From NCBI RefSeq assembly GCF_964340395.1, contig NC_135560.1, forward strand, positions 7,761,098-7,825,097: 64,000 bases of DNA. The letters are read 5' to 3'. This document shows positions 1-11,403 of this stretch, piece by piece. The position numbers were made by a program, and so were the translations under genes. The stretch comes from Glandiceps talaboti (lineage: Eukaryota > Hemichordata > Enteropneusta > Spengelidae). The stretch's first letter is position 1; each line of letters begins with the position of its first letter. Under the pieces are notes generated by a model that worked only from the letters and a program-made list of their open reading frames with translations, did no database searches and had not been told where the DNA came from.

Positions 1-112
1 GTTACAGGTTCCGTTCTTCCACAGTCTGATGGTTGTATATATAAATTATGTATATATGTACTCTATAACAACAAAATTCAAATACATTTATATTTTTCGT
101 AAATACACACAG

Positions 113-3100
113 AACCAAAAGTTGAGGTTTTCCAACCATCAAATAAAGAAAAGTTTGGACTTGGTGCTCAACTCAGGAAGTAAGTATAAATATTATGATT
201 AATGTAGTCTAGATAAGAATTTATTTAGCCAACGATAACTTTATATTCATTTTCAAAACTACTTCTTACTATATTGCACTACCAAGACATGAAGCTGTGA
301 AAATCTCCTCTTAAATTTAAATTGAATGAAACAGTTCATTCAGTCTGTGTCTGCCACAAAATAGTTTGAGATATTTTTTTTATAGAATTTCTATGAAAAG
401 ATTAAGTAAATGAAGCGAAAGGATTGTCCATCATTGTTTTTGCCAAACATACAAAACATGTATATGGACATGTATAAGAACTGAACGTTTTGTTTGATAT
501 TTATAAAAAAAACTAAATCCCTACAAAATGACTGTGTAAGATATCAATGCTAACAAACAATACTCAAATTTACGTTTTGTAAGGTACCGCTCTGTTTTGA
601 CATGAGTTTGGGTTTTATACACATACTTGGGTTTACTGTTTAGCGTGACTTCCTGGTGTGTTTTTTTTTCAGGATTTTGGAACAATTTCTGTCAACTCAT
701 TGGAAAGAACTCAGCAATGACAATGTCCAAGCCAGACACATTATCTTGAGTAATGATTTACACTCAGAATCATCCAATAGTTCATCACCACCTTGTAAGA
801 AATTGAACACAGGAGGGCAGGCTTGCACTCGCAGGTAAGTTTACACTCAGAATCATCCAATAGTTCATCACCATCCTGTATGAAATTGAACACAGGAGGG
901 CAGGCTTGCACTCTTAGGTAAGTTTACAACCAGAAAAGAGTACTCTTAGACTATAGTTCATTACCACCCTGAATTGAAGAAAGAATACTTGGTGTGATTG
1001 TAGTTAACTGCTGTACACTGTTGTTTTTCTTTCTCTACAGTGTCTCTGTGGATGAGTCAATGATAGCTAAAGTTACTGAGATGGGATTCAGTTCAGATGT
1101 TGCACACAGAGCTCTCATTGTCACAAGAAGTAATATCGATGAGGCAGTTAATTTATTACTTAATCAACCTGAAAGGTAATATTTTATTAAAATGACATGA
1201 TAGTAATTAGAGCAAAGATGTTGCTAGGGCAACACACAATAAATGGTTGGTGTACTCTGAGTAATGAAACACCAGATGATGAATGGGGAATACATGTAGA
1301 ATAAAAACTGCTGAGTTGAAACGTGTATTGACACTATGACAGAACCCCATGACGCATGGGTGCAAGTGTGGCATACGCAGGGTATTTGCATGAGTGCTTG
1401 CAGTGTTCTCTGGGGTCGTACTTTCACAAGCATGCGAGTGAAAATACAGCAGAAAGCACCGCAAGCACAAGTGTAAATACCCCTGAGTACACCACACTGG
1501 AACTCAAGTGGGGTGGGGTTCTGTTACTATTACATATGTTTATCCGAAACAACAATTTCTGAAAAAAATGACATTATGCAACCACACGCTTATGTGTAGA
1601 ATCATGTCCTCATTTGCATACAAGTATGCAATAATGTTTGCGGTATTGAACTGAAGTGAAAATACCACTAGTATGTGCATCACCAGTGCAAGTAATACTA
1701 GGTTTTTCGAGGTGTTTTTCTCTTTCAAAAACATTTTAAGAAATACCTAATGGATGAAGGAATCCTACCATTTCATCCTCAGGCTATCATTGTAAACGGC
1801 CATCTTGGAATTACCCAGAATGCATTGCACAAGTAAAGTTCTCTCAACTGAAAGACTTTTCAGAAATCATTGAAAAATTTTCTGTTGAGATTGTTTTAAC
1901 TTCAGCATCTGTAGTCTGATTTTGTAACTATCTAAACCATCTTGGAGTAATCACGAGCTGAATAAGAACTATTCATCTATGTGAAATACTGAATTTTCAT
2001 TAGGTGTTTATTTTCACTCTTTTCAGTGTTATGTTTCCTCAAATGAAAGTCGAATACCTCTGACAACACTTTTTACACATAATGACAATGCACGTCTATA
2101 CCATGTAAACATCCAAAAAGGATTATCAACATACAGGCGTAACACCGGTGGCATCCTTTAGGTCTCACCCGTGTTCAGGCGAGCATGATCCATGAGATTG
2201 GCAATATTGATGCTGGGGAGGGCACATTTAAAACTGTCTATCGTCTTTGATTGTTGTACCAGTAACGTTTCTTTTTTTCCTTCTGTTTGACAGCGTTATA
2301 GATGTCCAAATACCCCAAGATAATAATGCAAATAAAAAACCCAAATCTAAGTTATTTTCCCGGCAGAAGTCAGTACCATCAAGTTCTAGCAGTAATATGT
2401 TTATAGACCCTAACTTTGGGGTTTCAGATGAGATACACTTAATGCCTTCTTTAACACAGGTGAGTTGAAAGGTTTCAATTCTCATTACCATAATTTTACT
2501 CCCTAGTTGAGTAGTAAAAGTAATGCGATTTATTGGTTGACACAATGATCGTGCGGTGCTTTGCATGCTACACATGCATTACTATAGGTGCACCAACAGA
2601 TGTGTGACAACAACTGAAAATCAAGTTGGAATACCGGTAAATACATTCTTTTAGTTGAATGAATGAAAAATTAATGCATCAGGTTTTTGGTATTTACAAC
2701 CAATGTTTAATCCTGTATTGTTACAATTACAGAATGGTAAAAATGCCAAAAATGTGCCAACGCTGGACTATGGTTTCCTGGTTCAGGTTATGCTGTACAT
2801 ACGAAATAGGATACCAACGCTAAATGAATATTGTGTTGTCTGTGATGAACCGCATGTGTTCCAAAATGGTGCTATGCTCAAGGTACGTACTACATGTAAC
2901 ATTATCATTTTGAGATGTGAACAACTTGACATGTACAATACTGAACAATACTGTACAATACAATACATTACATTACATTACATTACACATTACATTACAT
3001 TACATTACATTACTAGTATCACAGGTGTATGATTATTAGTAGGCCTCATTGGAGAATTCTGAAACATACACACAAACATAGCAACCAAGACAACATGCAT

Positions 3101-5962
3101 AGCAACTGTTTAACCAAAGTATTTTGATCAAAAACACAAAATCTAGGTACACTAAAAATGAACATTCGATATTCATATACAATATTAAGAAATGCTTCAG
3201 ACACAAAGAATATGTCCCAGAAAATATACATTCCAAAACAATTGCTTAAATCCATAGCAACCATAATAATGTTCCTAGCAACTGCCACTGTCCTCGGAAA
3301 AAAACACATTTCAAATCATTACTGAAACCATGAAAAAGGACAGAGCAACTGCAAACTGAGATATAACTTCTCAAATAACAATAACATAGAATTAATTAAT
3401 TTGGTAGTCAAATGGAACCGTAATGTCATTGGTGCAATTTTTTTGTGTCAAAATTCAGCCTGCTGTTTGTGCAAGAGAACTGTGTGTCTTTGCCTTCCAA
3501 AATTTGGGTGTGATGCAAGATGCAGCTGAGGATATAGCAACTGGGGCTGAAGTGGTTGATTTATTGGTAGCTATAGCAAGCTCAGCTGTACGGTCACCGA
3601 GGAGAGATTTGATCTTTGACCCCTATCCAATGATAGTTGATCCACAGAACCCAAGAGAATTTGCTTTTAACCCAAAGGTGAGCTATATCATTTGAAGATT
3701 AACCAATATTTCTAGATTAGGCAAAATAAGAAAAAGTTTGTGATCCTAGGTGCCGACATTGTCAAACTGTGTGAATATAGAACCACACTGGATGTTGTGG
3801 TTTAGTACTGTCTTTCTGTTGGCAAATACCACGAGTGGTTAATAAAATTATATCGCATTCTTTGACTGTTCTATTTATCCTTCATCAGATGTTGAACATT
3901 TAGATGTTATTCTCCAATATTTTTCTTTGTTCAGCCAAGGAAAATACGAGTGACCTAAGGGGTCTTGGTAACTATGAGTCGATAGACGAGTAGTGACAAC
4001 CCTTAGGTCACAAATATTTTCCAGCTGAATGAAGAAAAATATTGGAGAATAACATAATTATACCAGTGCCAGTAATATCAAAGAAAAATCGGGGAAAGTA
4101 ATGTCAATTTTGAACATTTTGACTCATATTTCAAACACAGCAGAATCAGTACCATAGACATGTGTTGTCATGACATAGACACACGTTGTCATGTCATGAG
4201 TATATATTCCATATTTTCTATTCTAGATGGCTCATGCATGGTATAATTTGTTTTGTTTAATTTTTTTCTCAGAAAAAGAATTTTAACAGAGTGACCAAGG
4301 CCTTAGATAGCTTTATCTCAGTCAGGGAAATGACACAGATTGCTAGCTCTATGGAGATGAAGAAGAGAATGGACAAAGAAGATTGTATGGCATATCCACT
4401 ATTCCAGTGGTAAGTACAAATGTAACACTAAACTCATTTAGATTACCCCTCCTACCAGTAGTACTAGTACTGAGTGAACAGTATGTATTGTGACTCTAAA
4501 AACTTATCTTAGTTTCAGCAAATGATTTCACCAAAATCAATCAGTGTGAAAATGGAATTATTTTCACAGGCGAATTCTGACTAACCACAGGTGATAAATA
4601 CAGATTTATTTGAAATCAGTACATTTCTCCACAAAAGTGACTTGGTTATAAGTACACAGAATATAGACAACATTCAGAGAGTAAGAAAATGATGATATCA
4701 CCTGTTACTATCTAACAAAACATTTTTTGTAAAATGTCCCAGTTGCAGCTAGCTAGTGCACGGCTTTAAACCGGTGTACATACCATGGTAAACTCTCACG
4801 TTCATTCATTTCCCTAAATGTTGATGATATCTTACTTAGGCCTTAAAAAATTTGTTTGGTTCCGCGGTTACCCAACCCCCACCTAGTTTTTCACTGCCAA
4901 CCCTAAACTTTTTTTACATTTTCGAGAAAAAATAATAAAATTGTGAAAAAATTTTGAAGTCTCGCCAGAAATAGTGGACACGGAAACTGACATCAACTTA
5001 ATAAGTGACAATATGGAAAACAACGGAAAACATAACTACCTGAACTAAACACTCACACATGATTTTTTTTTTAAATAAAATAAAAAGTCTACCTACCCCA
5101 CCTATTCTAAAATTGAGTGTAATCGGAACCACACAATATTTTTAAGGCCTGTGTCATGATCATATCCAAAAATGTAAATATCCAAAATCCAAATATAATG
5201 TTCAAAATTGTGTGAAAACCGTACTTAACTTTTTCAGATGTTTATTTCACTGAAATTTATTGATTTTATGTTTATTACAGGATTATATCTAGTAACAGGT
5301 CACATATAGTCAAACTTCCAGATGCTAGGGTAAGTAGACGGCACTAAAATAAGTAGACATGGATGTAGTCAGCCTACCATCCAGTCATGTGGGGATTTGT
5401 CTTCATTCAGCCAAGGAAAATATGAGTAACCTAAGGGGCCTTGTCACTATGAGTTGTGAGACGAGTAGTAACAAAGCCCTTAAGTCACAATTATATTCCA
5501 GCTGAATGAAAAAAAATATTGGAGAATACTATGATTATTACTCCTCAAGCATAATTTATGAAAAATTGGGGAAAAATAATCATGGTAACTTTAAATGCTT
5601 TGAGTATCTCAGAACCAGCTACGAAGACCTGTGTTGGCATGATGGGTATAAATTCCCATATTTTTTGCTTGAACACGTTCAATTTGGTTTGCGTGTTGTT
5701 ATAATATGTTATGTGTCTTCACAGCAAATCAAGTTTATGCACACACCCCACCAGTTTCTGCTGTGCAGTAGTCCTCCCGCCAAAGAAGCTGCATTTAGAA
5801 GTGCAAAGAAGGAACAAGGAAGTGTTTTTGCATTCCAGTAAGTGACAAAAAATGTGTTTTATTCTGAAATTGTGAGATTGACAAGTAAATAGATTGATGG
5901 AAATCAGACAGGCAGGTAGGTAGAGAGACAGACAGACAGACAAATTGACAGACAGACAAGCG

Positions 5963-6006
<44 letters not shown>

Positions 6007-9000
6007 TTTGACACTGAAAGTGTTGATATCTTCTTGACTTATTATATGGAGTCTCCCTGTGTCAGGGAATCCACAGTTCTTGTGATAACTCAAATCATTC
6101 TGATTTCCTATTTTGTTGTTTCAGTGGGTCACATATTGAAAACTGGCACTCTATAATGAGGCATGGACTTATTGTTGCCTCTGGAACAAAACACCAGGTA
6201 AGCCTGAATATTTACATATTTTGAAAGCTCTGTGTCTTCAAATTGTATGAAACAACAGTTAGCCAAATATGTTATGAAATATGAAATCTAGTCATCTTAC
6301 CTTTATGTAATCAATAAACAAGATCAAGTTGTTTCCATGTTTTAAATTTTTGTTTCCTGGAAATTGTGATTTAATCAAGTGTATCTGTGTGACTCTAGGA
6401 TCCATTTTCAAAGACATGCTGTTCTTTTGGGGACGACCACACAATGTCGCACAAGCTCAATAACTGAACTTTGTTTGTTTAGGACAAAAATCCCTCCCCT
6501 CACCCTAAAAAACATCCACAAGTCCGACATCAGCATGTTCATTTATGATGTGAAACATATTGAAAATTGTAGCAGTCACACCACTACGATTGATGCAATG
6601 TAAAAACACGATCATAGCAAACACATTAAAATACCACTGTATATCACATTTTTAGTATATCACAAATTTTAATCAACTTATCAACATCTCAGTAGTAAAT
6701 ACAGAACCTGTTATCATTAAAGGCTTGGAAGTTTTTGGAATTTGGTTAGAAGTGTGAAAATGAAGTTCAGCAATCGCATTAACCCTTCTCCCCCTAAATG
6801 AACGAAGTTCATTTATTGAGTTTGTGTGATATTGTGTAATTGTACAAGTTCAACCTTTTCCTGTAACCATAAGTCCTTTCAATACAAATTAATCACACAC
6901 AACCTACTTTAGAATATTAAAGATCAAAAAGAAATATGAACCCCCTTGCTGCTTTGGAATTGAATCTCAAATGCTCAGAATGTCTTGTTTATTAACTGCT
7001 CTCTGTATTTTGATTTTCAGATGCACGGTAGTGCCTATGGCAAAGGTATCTATCTTAGCCCGAATGCTAGTATGTCATTTGGTTATTCAGGTATGGGACA
7101 TAGTTATCACCGACCAAAACATGTATCTCAGCCATCACCGAGTGTACAAAAGGTAAGTCATGTTTGCATGGTGCATCCATTGCTACAGCTCATATTGTAC
7201 CTTAAAATACATTAGACTCTAAACACATGACGGAAGTAAAGGCACCATCCAACTTATGTAAGTCACTAGAAAGTTGTACAAATATAGCATGTCTGTATCT
7301 GTCCATCTGCATTAATGGTTGAGACTTCTTATATTTGTGTGTGTGTGTGTGTGTGTGTGTGTAAGTGAAGGTGTAGGTGTATGGGTGGGTAGGTGTGTGG
7401 GTGTAAGTGAAGGTGTAGGTGTATGGGTGGGTAGGTGTGTGGGTGGTTGGATGGATGTACAATGTACGTATGTATGTTGTACATATTTATATATGTACAA
7501 CGTCTGTAGATATTTATTTACAAATGTATGTATGTATGTATGTATGTATGTATGTATGTATGTATGTATGTATGTGTGTGTACATGCGTGCGTGCACGTG
7601 TGTGTGCGTGTGTGTGTGCAAGCGTGCATGCGTGTGTGTGTATGTATGTATGTATGTATGTATGTATGTATGTATGTATGTATGTATGCATGTATGCATG
7701 TATGTATGTATGTATGTATGTATGTATGTATGTATGTATGTATGTATGTATGTATGCATATATGGATGACTGGATGTAGCATACATACATGCACAGACAG
7801 ACAGACTATCTGTGTCTTTATAATAATCATTCCTTCTGATGTAGTTCATAATTCTTATTAATAGTTAAATACACCCATGATATCTATGACGGCTTTCATT
7901 TCTCCAAGTGTCATTTATTGCCAACTATGGAAGGATATTGATTGTTTTCGGTCCAATTTTATGGTTTAGATCATTAACTTCCCTTTCTTTTTCACCCTCA
8001 GCCAAAGTCTAAATCTAGTAGGTTTCTCCAGAGTAAAAATTTAACATGTATAGCACTATGTGAAGGTGAGTTCAACGTTTGAAACTTTTCTTTCCATGTG
8101 AATAACTTGAGAAGTGTGTACTGGCTCAAATAATGATTAAATTTGGTTGAACAAAGGAATGATGGTTCCACTTCTGATTCAAGACCATGGAATCCCGACA
8201 TCGGGGTTTAAAGTACAAACTGAATACATGTGAATATACTTTGAATTGGGGATACATAAAATACAGAACGTGTATGTAGTAGTGTTGTTTTTTAGGGCGA
8301 TATTGAAGTAGGTAAAATCTACCTGGGTTCTCCCGTCATTTTACCAAGGTTCCCCACCAAATTCATTGTATAGTATATGAGAAACTATGCCAGCTATGTC
8401 AGATTTGCTACATCCTGTTACAGAGGTTTCCGGCCCTTAGCAAAAACACTGTGTAAGAACAGTTGGTTAGTTGATATCCACTTCAATTTGTAAGCAAACC
8501 TATGGCATCTCTTGTATATGTCTTGAATCAAGGAACCTGACAGCTAAAATTGTCATATTTGTTCTGCAGTAATAAATGGTAAAGATCTACGTAAAAATGG
8601 CAATATTTGGGTGTGTCCTAATCCAGACCTTGTCTGCACCAGGTTCTTCTTTGTGTAAGTACCTTTTTATGTTCAATTTAGTTTTCATTCACTTTGAATA
8701 ATCAAGACATTATGACTACACAACATCCATCAACTGCCTTGAAAGAAAGTCATTGAACTCATATATCTTAGAGCGCCCTCAGACGGTTACAACCTGTCAT
8801 TATCCAGCAGCAAATTGACCAATCACAGAGTTCCTTTTGTGCTATCAGTGTTGACTGCTTTTCCAACATGGCTGCCTCCATCAGCGAGTTTAACTTCAAA
8901 GTTGTTGAAAGGTGCTTTGATATAAAGAGGTTCACATATCCAAAAACAAAGTTTTCAAACTGTTCTCAGTGGAAAAAACATGTTTGTGATAATTGCTACA

Positions 9001-9427
9001 TGTATATATAGAGAGAGTAAAGTCAATATGCTATACCTCTCTACTGTAGATACATGGACACACCCCATTGGGCATTGAGTTGTCAATGGCAGCCAATCAG
9101 GTTAACCATTGCATTTGGGCGATCTAAGAAAAATAAGCTTCAGTGATGTTCCTTCTAGGCAGATGGCAGAGAGATAGATATCATAGTCATAATGGCTTGA
9201 TTATTAGTCCCCTACCAGCTATATATACAAACGGCAATCATTTTGTTTTGCTAGAATGTACTGACTACAGTGACTAGGCTTCTGTATCTGACTGTATAGA
9301 TACGTCAAATGACCAGATAACTGGTATACGATTGACAGAGAGACAAGGCACTTAGTCATACTGGATGGATGCCTTGAAGACATCAACAGGGTACCAGCTA
9401 TTACAATGAGATCTGTCCATCCATCCA

Positions 9428-9480
<53 letters not shown>

Positions 9481-10025
9481 ACACCTGTCCATAATAAGTC
9501 ATTAAGAGAGACGCCTTTCAAATGTCTATCCCATATTATTTAATGTAACCTTTCTTTTGAGACTTTGACCTTGACTTTGACCTTCAGGGTCAATTATCAA
9601 AATCCATGAATCACAGGGTAAGGCTAGCTGTATCAAAACACGGAAAATTTAAAGCCTGAAGTACAGAATAATCAATATGTTTGTTAAGTGTGCACATTGA
9701 GCAGTGACCATGTATAGTGGATGTACATATCAGATGTATAGCTAGAGGGTCTATCTGCCCCATACTCTAACTCCCTAGGTTGACGACAAATGTGTATCTA
9801 TCGTACAAACAGGCAACTGTTCTACATTTGTGTTTTCCAAGCTGTTTTTTTGTTGATTTTCAATGTGAATCTGGTAAGTTTTATACCTCAGGCTCTATAA
9901 AATGTCGTGTTTCGTTGTACAGATATGAAGATGGCCAGGTAGGAGATTCATCAGTGGACACAACAGTTGAAAGGTTCCAAAGAGAGGTCCTCAAAGCCAT
10001 TGGTAATCAAACATATGACAGTTGA
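113..10025 (+). CDS. PARP6/8: PARP6/PARP8-type ADP-ribosyltransferase, 5'-partial, 14 exons
   Basis: Exons assembled by reading: 113-179, 673-834, 1041-1175, 2294-2459, 2733-2882, 3459-3677, 4273-4409, 5281-5329, 5725-5837, 6125-6197, 7021-7152, 8002-8065, 8570-8654, 9923-10025 (TGA). All introns are GT...AG, and the joined length gives exactly 550 codons plus stop after a 2-nt partial codon, so every phase agrees. The order of conserved blocks matches vertebrate PARP6/8: VEVFQPSNKEKFGLG, a UBA-like block, TLDYGFLVQ, IPTLNEYCVVCDE, ATGAEVVDLLVA, SNRSHIVKLP, QIKFMHTPHQFLL, SSPPAKEA, HGSHIENWHS, GSAYGKGIYLSP, FGYSGMG, NLTCIALCEVI, VCTRFFFVYEDGQVGD. Family members are cytoplasmic mono-ADP-ribosyltransferases. 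The N terminus and promoter lie upstream of the window. Invertebrates usually carry one gene for the vertebrate PARP6/PARP8 pair, so I do not choose between the two names. Confidence 0.95.
180..672 (+). other. PARP6/8 intron 1, no recognised element
   Basis: AT-rich intron with donor GTAAGT and a T-run before the acceptor TTTTTTTTTCAG. I see no ORF, repeat or RNA gene in it. Confidence 0.6.
757..923 (+). repeat. Tandem duplication of the 3' end of PARP exon 2 with its donor site
   Basis: The last 78 nt of exon 2 plus the GTAAGT donor (757-839) are repeated 83 bp downstream (840-922) with few changes, including a second GTAAGT at 918. A third, decayed echo (ATAGTTCATTACCACCCTGA) follows near 950-975. 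The first donor (835) fits the downstream reading frame. Using the second donor would read through TAA at 836-838. Confidence 0.85.
1041..1175 (+). CDS. UBA-like domain exon of the PARP6/8 gene
   Basis: One 135-nt exon codes for about 45 residues beginning SVDESMIAKVTEMGFSS and ending EAVNLLLNQPE. The pattern (hydrophobic helix, MGF turn, Ala-rich helix, then a third helix with EAVNLLL) is the classic three-helix ubiquitin-associated fold. It sits between the N-terminal FGLG block and the Cys-rich block. The acceptor is TTTCTCTACAG and the donor is GTAATATT. The UBA call is by motif only; ubiquitin binding is an inference. Confidence 0.8.
1243..1496. repeat. Fold-back/MITE-like repeat in PARP intron 3
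   Basis: The ends are inverted: TGGTGTACTCTGAG near 1243 and CTGAGTACACCACA near 1483. There is a second inverted pair inside (GGGTATTTGCATGAGTGCTTGC and GCAAGCACAAGTGTAAATACCC). No transposase is present. The rest of the intron (1176-2293) shows nothing recognisable. Confidence 0.5.
2733..3677 (+). CDS. Cys-rich conserved block of the PARP6/8 gene (exons 5-6)
   Basis: Exons 2733-2882 and 3459-3677 join in phase 0. Across the junction they give the cysteine pattern C-x2-C-x16-C-x4-C (EYCVVCDE ... VCARELCVF), followed by ATGAEVVDLLVAIA and the FDPYPMIVDP motif. The same block is conserved in vertebrate PARP6/8. Four cysteines so spaced could bind a zinc ion, but that is inference. The intron between them (2883-3458) holds a (TACAT)n tract and otherwise nothing recognisable. 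Confidence 0.85.
2956..3014. repeat. (TACAT)n microsatellite
   Basis: About 11 pentamer copies with one CACAT variant, inside PARP intron 5. Confidence 0.95.
3906..4240 (+). repeat. Dispersed inverted-repeat element, family R1, copy 1
   Basis: The left arm starts GTTATTCTCCAATATTTTTC and the right arm ends GAAAAATATTGGAGAATAAC at 4053, with ACGAGTGACCTAAGG and CCTTAGGTCAC also mirrored inside. About 190 bp of shared sequence follow (TAATGTCAATTTTGAACATT and on). The same block recurs at 5396-5690 and, in reverse orientation, at 15890-16200. It is probably a non-autonomous DNA transposon. Confidence 0.75.
4838..5150. mobile_element. 313-bp MITE with AGGCCT-ended TIRs in PARP intron 7
   Basis: The left end AGGCCTTAAAAAATTTGTTT and the reverse complement of the right end (AGGCCTTAAAAATATTGTGT) match over about 27 bp. 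Related copies occur once in each of the first three calmodulin-like units (30911, 44956, 58446), sharing GCGGTTACCC, GGAAACTG, ATCAACTTAA and CTACCTACCCCACCTATT. No coding capacity. Confidence 0.75.
5396..5690 (+). repeat. R1 inverted-repeat element, copy 2
   Basis: Copy in PARP intron 8 with a truncated left arm (CTTCATTCAGCCAAGGAAAA) and right arm ...AAAAAAAATATTGGAGAATA. It is more diverged than copy 1 and ends about 35 bp before exon 9. Confidence 0.7.
5725..10025 (+). CDS. Catalytic ADP-ribosyltransferase domain exons of the PARP6/8 gene
   Basis: Exons 9-14 encode the C-terminal ART fold. The donor-loop/His motif is AFHGSHIENW; the catalytic His codon is split, with CA ending exon 9 at 5837 and T opening exon 10 at 6125. 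The Tyr motif is GKGIYLSP in exon 11. The final strand is VCTRFFFVYEDGQ across exons 13-14. No Glu occupies the expected third position of the PARP1-type H-Y-E triad, as in other PARP6/8 proteins, which predicts mono- rather than poly-ADP-ribosylation. The protein ends AIGNQTYDS, close to the family's usual C terminus. The intron 7153-8001 between Tyr-motif and later exons is packed with microsatellite DNA. Confidence 0.92.
5924..6006. repeat. (GACA)n microsatellite
   Basis: Tetramer tract with a few interruptions, in PARP intron 9, 118 bp before exon 10. Confidence 0.95.
6198..7020 (+). other. PARP6/8 intron 10, no recognised element
   Basis: 823 bp, AT-rich, no conserved ORF or repeat recognised. 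A short open frame (6379-6603) is not supported by homology. Confidence 0.5.
7336..7770. repeat. Compound microsatellite/minisatellite: (GT)n, 43-bp unit x2, (TATG)n
   Basis: (GT)n at 7336-7362, then two near-perfect copies of a ~43-bp GT-rich unit (GTAAGTGAAGGTGTAGGTGT...) to 7446. (TATG)n with GCGTGC interruptions follows at about 7526-7770. It lies between the exon with the catalytic Tyr and the next exon, and long spurious open frames on both strands come from this tract. Confidence 0.95.
8868..9011 (+). other. Intronic 47-codon open frame in strong start context (unassigned)
   Basis: ATG in the context AACATGGCTGCC opens MAASISEFNFKVVERCFD and runs 47 codons to TAG, in PARP intron 13. 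A CCAATCA motif lies about 50 bp upstream. I recognise no family. It may be a captured 5' exon of another gene, an alternative exon or chance. Confidence 0.25.
9411..9481. repeat. (CATC)n then (GT)n microsatellite
   Basis: CCATCCATCCATCC followed by about 24 GT repeats, in PARP intron 13 (8655-9922). Confidence 0.95.
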
Positions 10026-10029
10026 GAGT

Positions 10030-10210
10030 ATGAATGGACGCTTGAAAGAACATTTTAAAGAACATTGATGGCCACAACATGTAAATTACTGTAACCACGG
10101 AGATATATTGGCCATTGAGATTTATAATATAAATGGCCACTTGAAAGGAACAGTTTAAAAACATCGATGGGTACAACCTGTTAATTTGCAGTAACCATGG
10201 AGATGTATTG
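10030..10210. repeat. Two-copy tandem duplication just after the PARP stop
   Basis: About 80-bp segments at 10030-10113 and 10131-10210 share GGCCAC, TTGAAAG, AACA.TTTAAA.AACAT, GATGG, ACAACATGT/ACAACCTGT and GTAACCA.GGAGAT. They are diverged, so the duplication is old. Confidence 0.7.
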
Positions 10211-10465
10211 TTCTTTACATAATTTTGTTTGGAGTTGCCATGACGTGCAAACTCTTCAGATGTGTATACAGTACTAGTCTGTCTACAGTGAAGACAGAGT
10301 GTACATTATTGTGATGTTCGAATTTGACATACCCAAAACATTTACTCTTTGAGAGACAAAAATACATACCTGTGCAGTGGCTTTATGTAACCTGTGTATG
10401 ATGATTAGAATTGAAGCATTTTGTACACATCAAATCTTTGTGTCTACCCCTCAATTTGTCTCCAA

Positions 10466-10765
10466 CAAGCGTGGTATCAACCAATTGTTTTCTATGAAGG
10501 ATGATACCATTCTGCATAGGGGTGGATGACGCGTGAAGAGCACACTGTTTAAATGAGTGGAAACATGAGATATACAACACCAGTGTCCAGCACCAATCCA
10601 ACCCCCACACCTTGTTTTAAAGCTAGCTTGGTATGATTCAATGTATTCTATGAAGGATGACACCATTCTACATAGGGGTGGATGAGGCGTAAAGAAGAGT
10701 TACACTTTTTCAGTAGGATGAATTGCAAGATATACCACAGCAGTGATGCAGCTCATCTTGGAGTA
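10466..10765. repeat. Two-copy tandem duplication, period about 158 bp
   Basis: Both copies contain TTCTATGAAGGATGA, ACCATTCT and CATAGGGGTGGATGA, at 10489-10530 and 10647-10688, with diverged flanks. Confidence 0.8.
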
Positions 10766-11403
10766 TGTTAAAATCTTGAAGAATAATCAGAAACACGCTA
10801 AACAAGGTCATTGAAGTTACGAAGTAGCTAGCAGAATGAAGAATGGAGTAGTTTTTTTTGCTGGCTATGAGCTGCTATCTACTCTCCCGTGCAGTGACAT
10901 TTAGCAACATGATGAGCTGTGACTGGATAGTAGTGCAAAGACCAGGATGTGTAACCTTTGACCTGGCACAAAGATTTAATCTAATGTGTTGTAATCTGTT
11001 GATGTACATTTCAAACACTGTCAGTAAAGAAGGTCTTGTAGTATTAATTGTTTTGTATAATAGTACACATTTTAACAAATGGCAATTTCTTGATAATTTT
11101 TAAAACAAAGTCAGAGATGTTGAATTATCATTTACAGCGAATGACAGATGAAGAAATAATCATTTGTATAGTAGAATACTTTGTTTTTTTTAAAAAGAAT
11201 GTCATCTTGAGCTTGAAAAGCAAATCTAGGTGAACAAAATATTTTGTCATAGATATGGCAGAAGTGTAAAATGCTTTCATTATTTCAAGAGAGTGACAGG
11301 TCTATCTAATCTTTGCAGCATACTGTTTTATTATCTCCTTGCAGTGCTTTGTGTTTTGTGTTTTGTTCCTTTTATTTTAACTAAGAGAGTACCATGTAGC
11401 TGA

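Noticed and set aside
7319-7861. Long open frames on both strands rich in Tyr-Val-Cys-Met or Ile-His-Thr
   Set aside because: They are the translation of (TATG)n/(GT)n microsatellite DNA inside a PARP intron; no start context or homology.
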